64,000 bases of DNA from Nematostella vectensis (GCF_932526225.1 NC_064041.1:1252699-1316698), one strand, 5' to 3'. Positions 10,901 to 25,900 are shown, counted from the stretch's first letter. Translations and numbers: made by a program. The notes: a model not told the origin generated them from the sequence alone.

Positions 10901-13900
10901 TCGGTGGCACTTAGAAAATTCGAGTAAGTGTGGGTGACACAAATTGTGATGTTATAGTCCAAAAGTTGCTAATCTTCTATGAAAACAAAATGGCAAATTA
11001 CACATTCTAATGTGCCTTGTTATTTATCCTCTTCGTTCTCTGTAAACATCTAAAACCTCAGCATTTCCGTCGAAAGAAGTTTCGCGTGAGGCCCGCTCTC
11101 ACGCTCAAGGTCTTGAAAATGCTAAGGTCTTGAAAATGCTAAGGTCTTAAAAATGACCTGTATTTTTTATTCTCTTAAATCATCCAAGCGAATAACACCT
11201 TTTAAATAAAAGTAAATAAGCACAATTCTTTCCTAGGAACAAGAAGCGATTGCTTTTTATTTGTTTGTTTTTTATCGTCGTTATTACTATCTTGTGAGAT
11301 GAAATTATTTGTCTAACAGAAGCCAAATTAGAGTTTGTAGAATATTGAAATTCGCAGTAGAATCTTACTGTATCTTGTAATTTATTTGTGTTTCAATAGA
11401 TAGAGATTCTCATAGTATAACAACAGGTTACCGATGTATTACAATCAGGTTATCGATGGATTACAATATCTAAACCATAGAGATATGATAAATAAATCGA
11501 TCGTCACTCTAAGTTTTTTTTTACTGCAAAGCATGATATTATTGTTTATAATCTCAATCGTTCGGTAATTGCATAAAATAATTAGTTAATATTTGCAAAA
11601 GTGCCGAAAGGAAGTCTATAGAAATACCCCTATCTTGTACGATCAGGAATTTTTTTGTCTTATGTGGCACGTACTTCCTGTTTTTGCAAAAATCATCACA
11701 ACATGATATACAGTATATCTGTCCTTATTTTACTCTCTTTTGGAATTTAAACTTAACTTCGATGACCCAACTAATCATTGACAAATCAGAAAAGGCCTGA
11801 CATGCGAGGACTTTTGGTTTCTAATATGAAGAATAATAATTATTCATTTGTATACCTAGTTTGCCTGTATTATCTTGCTTATCCTTCACAATAGAAACCA
11901 TAAATATTTAATGAAACGCGAAGGTCATAAAAGAACACACACAGATACAAAGAACACAACGCAAGTCAAGTGTAAGCGAGCAACGAAAATTCAGGATAAC
12001 TTATCTTCAAATTCTTCAAGGACATTATTGTTTATGGTAAGTCCTCCATATCTTACATTTTATTTAAATTTTTTTTACGTTTCATCCGGCTTTCCCTAGT
12101 CTTTTTCTTTGCTTTATTATTAATCTATTATACACTCTTTTTTTACAAGAACCTTTTTTATAAGAACGTCCAGCCTCAGATTTCACCAAATTTTAAGAAC
12201 ATGCTGAGAACCTGCCGTTTTAGTCCTGATGCGTTATAAAATGTAGAATAAAATTGAGCTCATAGTAACCTTATTACCACTATTGATCATTAGTATTTAT
12301 TCTCTCTTTCTCATAATTCATTTGGTATTATATTCTTTTACACAGCCCTGTCATGCGCACTAAGTGTTTCATTGCGCTATTGCTTGTGGCTATGATCGTC
12401 GTAGATCACGTGACCGAAGCTAGGGCGTGGCTGTGGGACAGAAGGCGCAGAAGTAGCAGGCGAAGGCACTATGTGTGCCACCCGCCGAGTACAAGCGGTG
12501 GAGGTTGGGTGAATTACTTTGACGGACGGGCTTATTTCTCTTGCCCCGAGGGTAAGTTAAACAAAATAACGGTGACCAATGTCTCGTTAAGATCAAGAAT
12601 GTAGGTAGAAGTTTAACAGCTGAATTAATAAAAGTTTCATCACAAAACCTACAAAAAAGTACCTCGAATGCTTCTGATTTAAGGGCATCATCTAGGTTCT
12701 TCAGTTAAATAACTCAAGAAAATCCCAAAAAGGCAGTTTTCCTCGGAAATCGTCCCTGAAAGCCCTTGTCCCACCCCCTGGAATGTCCATATTCCCCTCC
12801 ACGGGAGGGGTGGATTAATTCTTTCAATTCTCAGTGCAGTCTGTGAACACCATCCAAGGACTTCATGTTGTGAACGAAAGAGTACATGCGCGCGCACATG
12901 CTGACGCCATGCGTGGTGTGTCCTCTAATAACACATGGATCCCTGACCAATCAGAGCGCGTGATCGTGTCGTTGAATAAGAATAGTATTGTGGTTTGAAT
13001 TTACTTACACCGATTGGATTGAAATGGTTAAAAATTACCTAACATTTCAGTCCGAAATTGCCGAAGAAATAAGAAAGGTTGTTATCTTAAAAATAAATAG
13101 CGTTAAGAGTGATTAGAAAAATGATCATAGTCCAGATCATTAGATGAAAACAGTAACAATTGTGTATCTGACTAAGATTGTTTAATTCTCAGGGCAGTCT
13201 GTGAGCAACATCCAAGGACTGTACAGTGCTTGTCACAGGGACCGCGTGTGGAAGTACCAGTGCACGAATAATCCCGCGACCAGGGGGCGATGCAGCTGGT
13301 CACACTGGGTGAACGACTTCGACCAGCTCATCAACTACCACTGCCCCTTCAGCGGATTTATCACTGGCGTTGACAGTCACCATAGCAACCCCCATGAGGA
13401 CAGGTATGAAGGTTATCAGATTAAAAAGCCGGCCTAAAAGCTATTCTTTAAAAATGTTTCTATTCTAGGAGGTTCCGATTCAAGTGCTGCCATAGGCACC
13501 ATTACAAGCGACTCCATTGCACTACCACTCACTACCGAAACAGCTGGCGTGGCTACATCAACTATTCCGTGCCGTCTGGGTACTATCTGAGCGGCGTCAC
13601 CAGCGTGCACGACAACGGTCAGGAGTAAGTGATAACACTGTGATTATTGTTACCTCTATACCGTCGTGATACCCCAGTGGTACGGGGCTCATCTTGCAAG
13701 CAAGAGGCCCAGGCTAATGATAAATGGGCCAGCTATTAAGCGACCTTATTATATGGCTACGATAGTACGCGCGCTGTGATTGGCTAATTGGTAGTCGTGA
13801 CATTCCCCTATTGCCCGTCCCTGAGGGCATTACGGAATTCCGTATTGCCCTACGAAAAAAATTTCACAATCTTCTGTTTTTTTGAAATTTTTTTCCACGT

Positions 13901-16900
13901 GAAAACTGCAAAATGAGAGACAGCGAACATTCGAGTAGCGAATTCTAACACCCAGAAGAAACAGAAATGGTTGGTTGGCGGGCCGTCTTTTTCCGTATCC
14001 GGAGCGGGGCATTTAGTGAGCTTTTTTGTGTTGTTTTGTTCGCTTGCGCGAATTTCACTAAAACAAAATCCAACGAATCACCAAAGACACAAAAAAATGG
14101 GATGGAATGGACGAGCACTCTGAGTCGGAGTTTTATTATCCTGAAGAGATTGAAGAGGAAAATTTTGACAAAAAGAAAAACAGAAAGATGACGAGCCGGC
14201 GAGCGCCACCGATAGCAAGAAATACAAAGTTTTTTTATTCGGATAAACAAAGGCAAATGAATATATAACAAGGGGTGTAAAGACCCAGAAAAGTCTCTTT
14301 AAGATAAAAGTAGTACCTGTTATTTGTTAATACAATATTTCCATCAAATCATAAAGCAGCACAAAGCGATTGGCCTTTTCATTTTACTTCAGAAGTTTGT
14401 TCTCTACATACCGTGGAGTTTTCGAACTAAACAGTCCATACATGCCGTGAAGACTGGCATCTGAGCTTTCTTTGTTATTGTTTGGGTCAACTTCACCTAT
14501 AATAAAACCTGTAGCTTCCAAAAGGTGCAAATAGAAAGAAAATAGCCCAAAAGTCGTCCAGTTACTTGTTGTTGAATCTTTTCACTCATTTACATTTCTG
14601 ATTTGGCAGCGCGCGAGTGTTTCTTGTTTTCCCGCCTTTTTGAAATCGATCGATAAACTAATCGATATTCGCGCGAAAGCGAAAGTTGATTTTGTTTTCT
14701 GGTCATTTTTATTTTAAAAAGCCATATAATAAACAACTCACTAATCTCGACCGCTCGGTCATGCCGGGAAATATCAAACTGAGGCTTTGGCGTATCGACC
14801 GAGGCTTTGCGACCTCACTCTCGGTTAGTAAGTAGTTAAAAATCTAGTGGTGCGTTTGCTCAGTGGCACGGGCTACGTCTGTCAAGAGAACCGCGTTCGA
14901 ATTGGGGACTGGCACTGAGAAATCACTTAATTTTTTGAGTGACTTCTCTAACTCACGTTAGAATAGCCACAGAAATGGCTGCGGCCGTCATTCGACGACC
15001 ATTCAATGGAAATCAGTAATTTCTGACAGAAACTCTCTGGCTGATTCGTAAGCTCTGAACAATAAATACATTGCTTTTTGTTGTTGTTTTAACTTCAAAG
15101 TGCGCGCGAGTTTGTCACCCAAATTGTCACGTGATTTCTTAATGCAAGACGCCTAATTGCATTTCTAAACAAAATACGCATGCATTAGTGTTGCTTGTTC
15201 TTAATTTTTGTTATTTTCTGGTACCTTGTATACAACAGGGACCGCCGCTGGCAGTACGAGTTCTGCCAAATAAGGAAGTACCACGGAAAATAAATGAACG
15301 CGGATGGAAGTCAAGAGACCCCGCAGAATGATATAAAGTTAAAAAATACAAAACTGGAAGTCAACTCGGCATTCAACACTTCAATAAAACCATGGAGCCC
15401 CGCGATAATGCCATCTATAACAGCCAATATTCAAGATAACTCTCATTTCACCGTCTTCCCATTTGCCTTTGAGCTGTCTTCTAGCTGTAATTGTTAAACA
15501 AGATTAAATAAAGATAAGATTGCATCGGATATGTCTTTGTCTTAATGATTTCAAGTATCATTTCATATATTTGCGTGACGTAAGCCATGAAACCCTGCAT
15601 ATGATCATAGTAGTGAATTAAATCCCCTTGAATCACGGTGAATTCCAATCCATCCTACATCTGAAACAGCTAAATTCTAAATATCAAATAACAGATAATC
15701 AAATCAAATAAAAAACAGCATTGTCGCGCAAGTCGCATCGCATCCGGAAAGATAAATTTCCATTCAAAAATACTTCAACAAAGAATCGCTAGATTTGACC
15801 TCTTTTGGGAAGATACCTAATGCCCATGCCCCCTTCAGGGAATCCTGTAGATACACTGGAACCTCGATGACTTAACGAACCTCTAGTTAACGAAGTCCCC
15901 GGTTTAACGAACATTTTACTTCCTTCAGCCCGGCCAAAATTACAGTAAAACGTAATAGAACAGAACCTTGATTTAACGAACCCATGAAAACAAAAGCAAG
16001 AGTTAATTAAAATCATTCCAAATGGTCATTTCGAGCTTTCATCACACGATTTGCCTTCCAGTATTGAATGATAGCAACAACAAGGTGTGGCTGGCAACGG
16101 CTCTTTAAACCCGCCTTCAACTGCCAGGAAACTCGTTAATAAACCCCTTCTACTGCTAGGAGACCGGTTAAACCCGTCCTACTGCTAGGAAACCCGTTAA
16201 AGCTCTTCTACTGCTAGGAAACCGTTGTTACAGGTGCTGCGTCAGTAGTTGCGCATCAAATTTGCGCATGTTAGTGTTGGAACTCTCTAGATATAACCCT
16301 TTCCTTAAATCAGACTCTCCTCTCTCTACGGATTGTTGAGTGGGCTGCGGCTCGTAGTCGCAGCCGCTTTTCGTTTCGGTCAGGCGATGGGACTAAGGCT
16401 ACAGAAAACTGATGACATAGCTCATAAAAAAGCCTAAATTGTTTAGTAATTGACAGTCACCATATAGTGACAAAGGCAATCAATGGAGGCTAACCATCAT
16501 GATGGGCAACTCGACACATACTCCCACAAAGTAATTTCTGCCTCCTGTTTTAACCCTTAAAATATATTTCTGATTGCCCTTCGGATTGTTGTATAGTTAA
16601 ACGGTACTATCTTGTAACTACATAAAATGCATTAAGTGAATATTTGCAATAAATGTGTATGTAAAAACGTGTATGTAAATGTGTGGCATCATGAGGTCGT
16701 AGCAGGAAACACTTAGGGAATTTTCGAATAATTTCAGGTCAACCAAGCTGTCTTTCAACTGTTATTGTTTTTTTGTAAAATCAATAAGGTACCTTAAATA
16801 TTCTAGAGAGTTCTGTAGTTCATTTTCGTTTTCTATGTCAATTCCGACGTGATAAATCGCAACATTCATTCTTGTGACAGAAAGCTGTTGACATCTTGTA

Positions 16901-19900
16901 TTTTATCATGAAATTATTTGCACTTGTGATGAGTTCATCCTGTTACAAACAAAACTCGCCACACGATGTAACGAATATTCTCCGAATCAACACCAAGCAA
17001 ATTGTGATTGACACCGAGCACAACCAATACGTCGTAGTACCGGCTATATTGCCTAAGCTTGCAAAGAAGTGTTTTAATTGCAATCATATAATTTTAAGTA
17101 CTCATATCTTGTTAACCTAGATTGCCTGTATTATCTTGCTCAACCCTCCCAACTGACAAAACCAATAAATATTTACAGAAAACGTTCAAACTTCCCTTTC
17201 TTCTTGACAGCAGATGAAGGCCATAAAATAAAACACAAAGATACAAAGAACGTTCACAACTCAAGTAAAGTAAAAGTGAGGCAGAAAGTTAAATACAACG
17301 AGGTAAACCCTTCCACTTTCTTAAAAGAGTACTCGTTCAGGTTAGTATTGTCTTTGAGATGCTCTGTATTTTGTAATCGTTGTTTGTACTGGAATGGTTT
17401 TGGCATTTCTCAATGCGCTTGATTTTTCACCGCGGAATTTAGGGCACATTCAGTCATCCTTATTTGTGTTATTTTTGCCCCTCCTTGACTAATTTTATTA
17501 AAATGATGACTTGGAAATGCCCCTTTCTTGACTACTTTGGTCCAATTTGTTTTTCGATATTTTGTTTGCTTTGCTAGTATCGCTTTCACGGCAAGTCTGC
17601 TATTTTTCCTGTGTCTCATTCATTTTTCGTGTGTTCTGATATGTGTTCTGTTCTTCGGCAGCAAAACAACAATAAAAAAGAGCGATGTTCTTTTTCTGAG
17701 GGGCGCATAAAGTTAAAGGTTATTTATTGTCTTTCTCGGATGTTATTGGTTATAAATAGTGTATTTGGCAGAAACAAAGTCTTGGCTCTCGCCTTCAGCC
17801 GACACATTACCTCAAGATATTTTCCCTATGTTTTAATCTTGTTTTTGGGAGTTCTTTTGTATTAGCGACAGTTATATTTTGCCATTCATATTCTTGTTGG
17901 TGTTCTTTATTCTATTTTTTCTATTGTACACCAGAGAAAGATGACGGAAAAAGAGGTGGTTGGCTCGTTCAAAGAGCGTACTCTCAGTGAAATAGCATTT
18001 CTCTTCTTGTCATTATGCTATTAAAAGACTAAGCGATTATCTATTTAAGCCATTTTTTCATAAAAAGTGGCGTAAAAACAATACTAGAATGTACTTTCGA
18101 TCCTTTCAAGTGAAAGGTGAGCACTGAAACTGTCGTTGCTATTTTTTATATTAAAAAAAATCTAACAAGGGAATCGATTTCTTTTCCAGCACAAAAGATT
18201 GTTGGTCGACTTTTTAAAGTAAGTTGACTGGGTTTTCTTAGACAAGGTTTGCTTACTTTTGGGGAAGAATCTCGTAATAATTACACATCAAATATAAAAT
18301 ACTGGTCTCTAGTTTTATGCTTGGAAATGCTTAGTACTCGTTGTTTGTTGTATTTTATAGCGAATAAGCTGTGCTGTGATGTCTTATCAGGAATCCGTTT
18401 GTTATTATGTGTTTTTATGAAATGACACGTCATTTTCAGCCCTGACATGCGCAGTAAGTGTCTTGTCACGCTACTGCTGGTAGCCTTGATCGTCATGGAT
18501 CACGTGACCGACTCCATGGCCTGGCGAAGGCGAAGACGAAGGCGATGCAGTACACCGAGTACAAGTGGGGGGAACTGGGTCAACTATTACGACAACCGCG
18601 CTACTTTCTCCTGCCCTTCGGGTAAGTTGAAAAACCCAAAGTGGCCCTGGCAATTGTTTCTATGTAATACACAGGGAGCTCGAGGTTTTTTTAGGGAAAA
18701 AATAGGTTCGGTTCATTCTAATCATTTCCTAATATGATACAAATAAAAAAAAGATAAGAAGTTAAAAGTATTCTACTCGTGGGCTTAGTCCGTTTTATTT
18801 GTAAATATGAATAACTTATGATAATAAATGATATAATCAATGGTTTATGATTTTCGAATTACTTTTGACATTTTGATACCCATTTCTTTTCAAAGTCTTA
18901 TCGCTTTTATCCCGACAATATTTTCAGGATGAAGTCATCTCTAGCACTGAGGCTATTAGTTTCTGTCATCGTCACTTTATCATCCTCTGCCGTCAGATTG
19001 AAAGGAAATGTTTAACGTCGGTAGCAGAGGCTAGAATAGAGGCTAGAATAGAGGCTGAAATATAGGCTAGAATAGAGGCTGGCTGAAATAGAGGCTAGGA
19101 TAGAGGCTGAAATAGAGGCTAGAATAGAGGCTAGAATAGAGGCTAAGATAGAGGCTAGAATAGAGGCTAAGATAGAGGCTAAGATAGAGGCTAGAATAGA
19201 GGCTAGGATAGAGGCTAGGATAGAGGCTAGAATAGAGGCTGGCTGAAATAGAGGCTAGAATAGAGGCTGAGATAGAGGCTAGAATAGAGGCTAGAATAGA
19301 GGCTGGCTGAAATAGAGGCTAGAATAGAGGCTGAGATAGAGGCTAAGATAGAGGCTAAGATAGAGGCTAAGATAGAGGCTAGGATAGAGGCTAAGATAGA
19401 GGCTAAGATAGAGGCTAAGATAGAGGCTAGGATAGAGGCTAGGATAGAGGCTAGAATAGAGGCTAGAATAGAGGCTGAAATAGAGGCTAGAATAGAGGCT
19501 AGGATAGAGGCTAGGATAGAGGCTGAAATAGAGGCTAGGATAGAGGCTAGGATAGAGGCTAGAATAGAAGCTGAATTAGAGGCTAGAATACAGGCTAGAA
19601 TAGAGGCTAAGATAGAGGCTAGAATAGAGGCTAAGATAGAGGCTAGGATAGAGGCTAGAATACAGGCTAAGATAGAGGCTAGAATAGAGGCTAAGATAGA
19701 GGCTAAGATAGAGGCTAAGATAAAGGCTAAGATAGAGGCTAAGATAGAGGCTAAAATAGAGGCTAGGATAGAGGCTAAGATAGAGGCTAGGATAGAGGCT
19801 AAGATAGAGGCTAAGATAGAGGCTAAGATAGAGGCTAAGATAGAGGCTAAGATAGAGGCTAAGATAGAGGCTAAGATAGAGGCTAAGATAGAGGCTAAGA

Positions 19901-22900
19901 TAGAGGCTAAGATAGAGGCTAAGATAGAGGCTAAGATAGAGGCTAGAATAGATGCTAAGATAGAGGCTAGAATAGAGGCTAAGATAGAGGCTAGGATAGA
20001 GGCTAAGATAGAGGCTAGAATAGAGGCTAAGATAGAGGCTAGAATAGAGGCTAAGGTAGAGGCTAGGATAGAGGCTAAGATAGAGGCTAGAATAGAGGCT
20101 AAGTTTGAGGCTAGGATAGAGGCTAAGATAGAGGCTAGAATAGAGGCTAAGATAGAGGCTAGAATAGAGGCTAAGATAGAGGCTAGAATAGAGGCTAGAA
20201 TAGAGGCTAAGATAGAGGCTAGAATAGAGGCTAAGATAGAGGCTAGAATAGAGGCTAAGATAGAGGCTAGAATAGAGGTTTTGACTGCTTCTGATAACAA
20301 AATCAATACTTCTGTACAACATTTGTTTCTTTCATTTCTGTTTAAGCAATTAAGCTTGGACATGTTTGACGATACACGCATTCTAAGAAAGTTAATATTT
20401 AGTTAGTTACAAAACAACACATAGCTTTGTTTTTTGTGGTTTGAACACTACTGAATCTCTCCAGCCAGCAGTCCCGTACCAGAACCTCTAGTGCCTACAC
20501 GCGTGGAAAAACACGCGTGAAATACACACACACATACTACACGCGAAAATCGCGCAGACTAAACGCAAACGCGGGAACCGCGCGTGTTTCGCGCCTTTAA
20601 TAAAAACATAGAAGAAGTTGACAAATTATGTTATTGTGACAAGTTATTTTTATTTTTCGCCCAATCTCAGGGCAGTCCGTGTACAAGATCCAAAGCCAGT
20701 ACAGCACTTGCCACAATGACCGCGTGTGGAAGTACAAATGCAGGTCCAACCCTGCACTGCAGCGGGACTCTTACTGCAGCTGGTCAGACTGGGTGAATGA
20801 CTATGACAACCAAATGGTCATCTTCCACTGCCCACTCAGCGGGTTTATCACGGGATTTGACAGTTACCATAGCAACAGCTACCATGACAGGTATGATCAT
20901 TTTGAGGGGGATATTACCTAGAAAACTTCTAGCAATATTTGTCTAAAATAGCTTTTTGTCTGACTCGTATTTTACGGGAGCGCAAATGAAGGGGGGATGA
21001 AGGGGAGTTCAAGAGCGAATTCAATAAGAGGGGAGTATCCAGGGGGCGTACCTCTACTTGGCAGCAAAAATGTAGGATCTCATTAACGGTTCGGCAAATA
21101 CTGTCCTTCTTCTACTGGGCCGTAACATGCCTCGAAATATTGGGGGCACAATACAGAAACATTAAGATAATATTGGGGGGGGACAGCCACGCCCCTTCTG
21201 ATGATACCTATGACTGCGCATCCCCCTCTCAGCCAAACCCGAGTGCGCGACTGAATTGGTTTAATTACTTCACAAAGCTGTCAAGGTACCTACGTCTAGT
21301 GTAACATGAGCGCTAAACATGGAAGAATTTTTATTCCCTCTTATCAGGAAGTTCCGGTTCAGGTGTTGCAATGACTTCCACTACTTCAAGCGCTACCAGT
21401 GCACCATCACCAGCTACCAAAGCAGCTGGCGGAGCAAGTTCAGCTTCTCCGTTCCGAGTGGGTATTACCTGAGTGGACTGACAAGCGTAAACAACAACTA
21501 CTACGAGTAAGTGATTGATGGTGTACAAAACACCGAAAAGGCACGAGTGAGTGATTGATAGTCTAGAAAACACAATGTAGGAGGGGTGAAGAGATGTCGC
21601 TCCATAAACACTTGAATTCAATTTTTATAGGGCCTTCAGAGCCTTTCCCCCGTCATGCAAATGACAGTAGAATCGAAGTAGAAATCCACTTCTTGGTGCA
21701 CGGATCTTTATTTCTCGTTCAAAATTATTTTAGGGTGGGGGGGGGGGGGGGGTTGGGAGTTGGCACATGACAATATACCCTCTCCCTGCTACGGCCCTTT
21801 GGCCAAAATGTAAATATTTTATCTTAGACAGGCACTATCACGGTGAAGAGTGATTTTAGCGTCATTTAGGCAATCTAAAAATCCGTCAAAATAACTATCA
21901 AGGTTTATTCAATGACCTTTGATCTTTCATATAAATACAACATTTTGGTCTGAACGCCTCACATCGGGCAGATGGAAATGGATTGAAAATAGTACTTTTA
22001 GGTTTCGGAACAGGCTGTGTCTTCACTCAAACCTTGAAATTGCATAAATAATCCAACAAGATTCTTTGCATGAAATCGCTTTTACGGGAAATTGGTTCAT
22101 TTCTATTTAATACGATTGGGCGAAGTAATCAGGAAGATTTTACGTTGTTTTGTTACACACTTTTTCATATTTGTTTTAAACTTTCTTAGAACAAGCGTGC
22201 GAGTGCCCCTTCATCTTATTCGTACGCTTTTCTGTTGTCAGGGACCGTCGCTGGAAGTACGAGTATTGCAAAACGACCGCGAAGCAGCATGGGTAATGGT
22301 GACTGGTCAGCGATGGCTTGCTTGAATACAGAGAAAAATGAGAATACAGAAAAAATGATTTAAGTAAAACTTGCTGCTGTTTAAAAACAGCTAACGGAAA
22401 ACTCTCCTAACACTAAACCATTTAAAAATTGTTAGTTTTCATGACACTAAGCCACGAGCTAGAACCTCTTATTGACAATGTCCTTCTGTTTGCTTGGAGT
22501 CTGATTTCTTGTTATAATTAAAGGATTTGATGATGAATAAAAATAAAGCATTGAACTATGTTTTGAGTTATATCAGTCAGTGTGACATTTTGATGAACAC
22601 ATCAAAATGTAAGGGCGGTTGGAATAATGTTGGTCAAGCGAAAGACTTCTTTTTCATGTTTCGTTACAAATACAAATACATGCGAGTCAACGAAGTCGAT
22701 TGCTTCATCTTCATTTGCAATCATTTGCATTTGCATATGAAAAGAACAGAGCTTTTTTAGTAGCCTGCTAGCCGGCTCTCATTGTGAAATATTCGGAAAT
22801 GTTTTATTTTCGAATATTGGGAACCCTGTGCGCGCGCGAAGGTCAAATCCATAGCCTGTGTATCACTGAAATGCTTTCTAAGTAACGGTGGCCCATAAAA

Positions 22901-25900
22901 AAAGTGAAATCAAAGAGTAGTTAGTTTTAAGTAAAGCCTAAAATGTCACGTGTATTGAAGGGCAAAATTAATTGAATAGGAATTGTTTAATAATTAAATG
23001 ACGAATCTTTGGAAGTAAAGATAAATAAAATGTTAATTGCTGATGAAGGGTTATTTAATTTTTTGAAGTGGGTTAATTGCTGTGAGTCAACAGGGCCTTT
23101 TCAACGTGTAGGTTCGTGTTTTACCTCTCTTGACTTGATTGACACATAATTCCCACAGCACAAATGAACAAACAATGGTACGACTGTTATGGTGGTATGT
23201 GGTATTAGAAACGTTCAATCACTATTATTTTATTCTTCGTTTAATTTGTCAGGATAGAAAGCTCATGTTGTAGCAAGGTTAAAGCACGCTTTTTATTTGA
23301 GCATATCCATCCGGAAAAATGGAAAAAAGGAAGACTAAAACACTGTCATAAGCTTCTACATAGAAACACTGTCGGTTACAGCATACTGACTCACGACAAC
23401 AAGGCAAATTAGAATGAATTAGTTCAGTTATCGGAAGGTTTGCGTTTTGGGAGATTACAAACCAATTGTCACCTTTTTTCTTTTGGAAAATGTCAAAAAT
23501 ATAATCGGATAACTATGACGGTTTAATGTTGCGAGAGTATAGAAATATGATGCAAGAAAACAAAACAAACAATTAAAAGACAAACAAATACGTAAATTGG
23601 TGCCTTTGAAGTTGTTTATTGGTGAAAACATATTCAAAAGCACCTGAGGTTATCGCTTGAGTGTTTCTGGCTCGATTTACTTGGCAAATCTAGTATAGGA
23701 AGTCAATATCAGGGAAAAGAATCACGCTCGAGTTGAGGTCTACGATTATTGGGTCCAGTTTTCCATGCAACGAGATTAGCCCATTACAATGTGTTGGGCT
23801 TCTCTTTGTAATGTGATGGTTTATTTATTATTAACATTTTACTAAATTTAATTGTGTTGGTCGGTTCAATTAAATGGGCAAACATATTAAAGACTTTTTT
23901 CCCGTTAAAACAAGTAAAAGTGGTTCTAACAGAAATAACAACGAATTATCATATACCAGCAAAACACTCGGCCTTAGAGCAGCTATAAAAGCACCTTCGA
24001 GAAAAGGGCAGACGCTCGTTTCCTCTCGTCACCTCGTAAGAAGCTGCGACTGGGAGATACTCATAAGGAACAAGACTCAAGGTAAGTGAGCCTGTCCTTT
24101 CGCTTATCATTCCCTACATCATATCTTTTCGTTAATAGAAAACGATCTAGGTGCAAGTCTAAATTCCGATAAAAAATAATTTGGATTTATTCATCGATTA
24201 TAATGGGTATAATTAACAATTATACCATTTTCATTGAGGTGGATAGTGGCGAAATATCTACCGAGAGTCGAAGGCTCGAGGTAGATATTTTTTAAGCCAC
24301 TATCCGCGGAAATGGAAATGTTATAATTGTTTTTAGTATATAAATTTTTTTTTGGGAAACACTTGCTAATCGGCTATTATACCCGCCATTTTGCTTGATT
24401 TCATTGCGAGGAAAATATCCACCTCCTAGGAGGTGTATATTATACTAATGGATGCTATTCATATACTGACACTAATAATTACTTACAAGTTTTTTTTTGC
24501 ACTTGCTAAAAAACGATGTAGGTCCAAAAAGAGAAGGTAGTTCTTTCCGATTAAAAAAAGTTTCTTAATTTTGATTTTTTTAAATATAACTAAATGCGTG
24601 CTATTCCTTTTTTTCAACTAAATAAAAAAAGCTTAAACTCCTATAGCTTCTAGTTGATAATCCGCTGATTTATCTGTTCGCTATTAGGTTATAGTTTTCA
24701 CACTAATAATCATAAGTCCTATCTAATTGTGTCAATTAGATAGAAGAACATGTAGTTCTTTTTTGAATATTTTTTCTACTTACTCTGATATATTACGAAG
24801 TAATTGTTTTCCTAAGCATCAAATCTACTAATTTTAGTATCTAAAAATAAAATATTCTTTGCGTGCCTTTAAATCTTATGAAAACCGAGGTTTGTTTTAC
24901 TATGGAGAATTCAAGGGCACTAGTGGAGCACGAAACCCAAGGTCCATCGCTGCAACATAAGACTATCTATCACGACTTAGTTGAAACGCTCCTTCTATTG
25001 ATTACACTATCTATCACGACTTAGTTGAAACGCTCCTTCTATTGACTACATGCGCCCACCCCTCCCCCCAAATTTAGGGGCCCTTGATGTTTCCATGGCG
25101 ATGGATGATGTTACTGTGGCTTGTATTGTTCAACTGATTATTGTTATCAACATGTTCAGTCATGCGCACTAAGTGGCTTTTCGCGCTACTTCTGGTAGCC
25201 ATCATCATCGTTGATCACGTGACCGATGCCAAACCCTGGTTTTCGAGACGGCGTCGCCGCCGCCGAAGATCGTCTCAGTGCATACCACCGTCCACCGCAG
25301 GGGGTCACTGGCTCAACTACTTCGACAAAAAAGTTTTCTTCTCCTGTCCGTATGGTAAGTGTTCGGTGAAAATATTTCTTAATTTCTGCCGCACCGTTGA
25401 ATAGTGATTATAAAGTTATTTAGGAAAGCTGGAAAGTTAAGTGGCAACACCATACGGAATAACCGACGAAAGCTTCCAGGTTATCAAAAGGGTTTTGATG
25501 TGAAAAAATTAACAAATAGATCTCATTTCTGCGTGCGTCTGTTCTCTTTTAAATTTTTAGACGCCACAGCATGTAATGAACAAAAGAGTACGCAACGAGA
25601 CACAGTCGAGTTTTCTTACGTTACAATCTAGTTATGGTGAGCGCATTCTGGAGCCAAGCGTAATCACAGCGCATGATTGTGTCGTTGTATAAATATAGTA
25701 TTGTGCTTTGAACTCCTTATACGATTGGATTGAAATGGTTGAAAATAACCTAACATTTCAGTCTGAAACTGCCGAAGAAATAATAACAGTTGTTAATAAT
25801 TGTTTTTTAATTAAAAGCGATAAATGTAAAAGAGTGATTACTATGAGTATTGTTTTCATCTAATGATCCAGATCATTAGATGAAAACAGTAACAATTGTG

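Noticed and set aside
13661-13740. tRNA-like sequence in intron 3 of gene A
   Set aside because: CCCCAGTGGTACGGGGCTC suggests an A box, but no proper B box or cloverleaf follows.
13740-14735. Transposon bounded by TTATTATATGGCT and its inverse
   Set aside because: Only about 13 bp of inverted match with no target duplication found; too weak to call.
19227-20381. 384-codon minus frame of SILA repeats
   Set aside because: Pure translation of the 12-bp minisatellite. Two different frames are equally open, and it lies in an intron of gene B.
22092-22325. 77-codon hydrophobic frame at the end of gene B
   Set aside because: It overlaps the true exon 4 in another frame and has no splice support.
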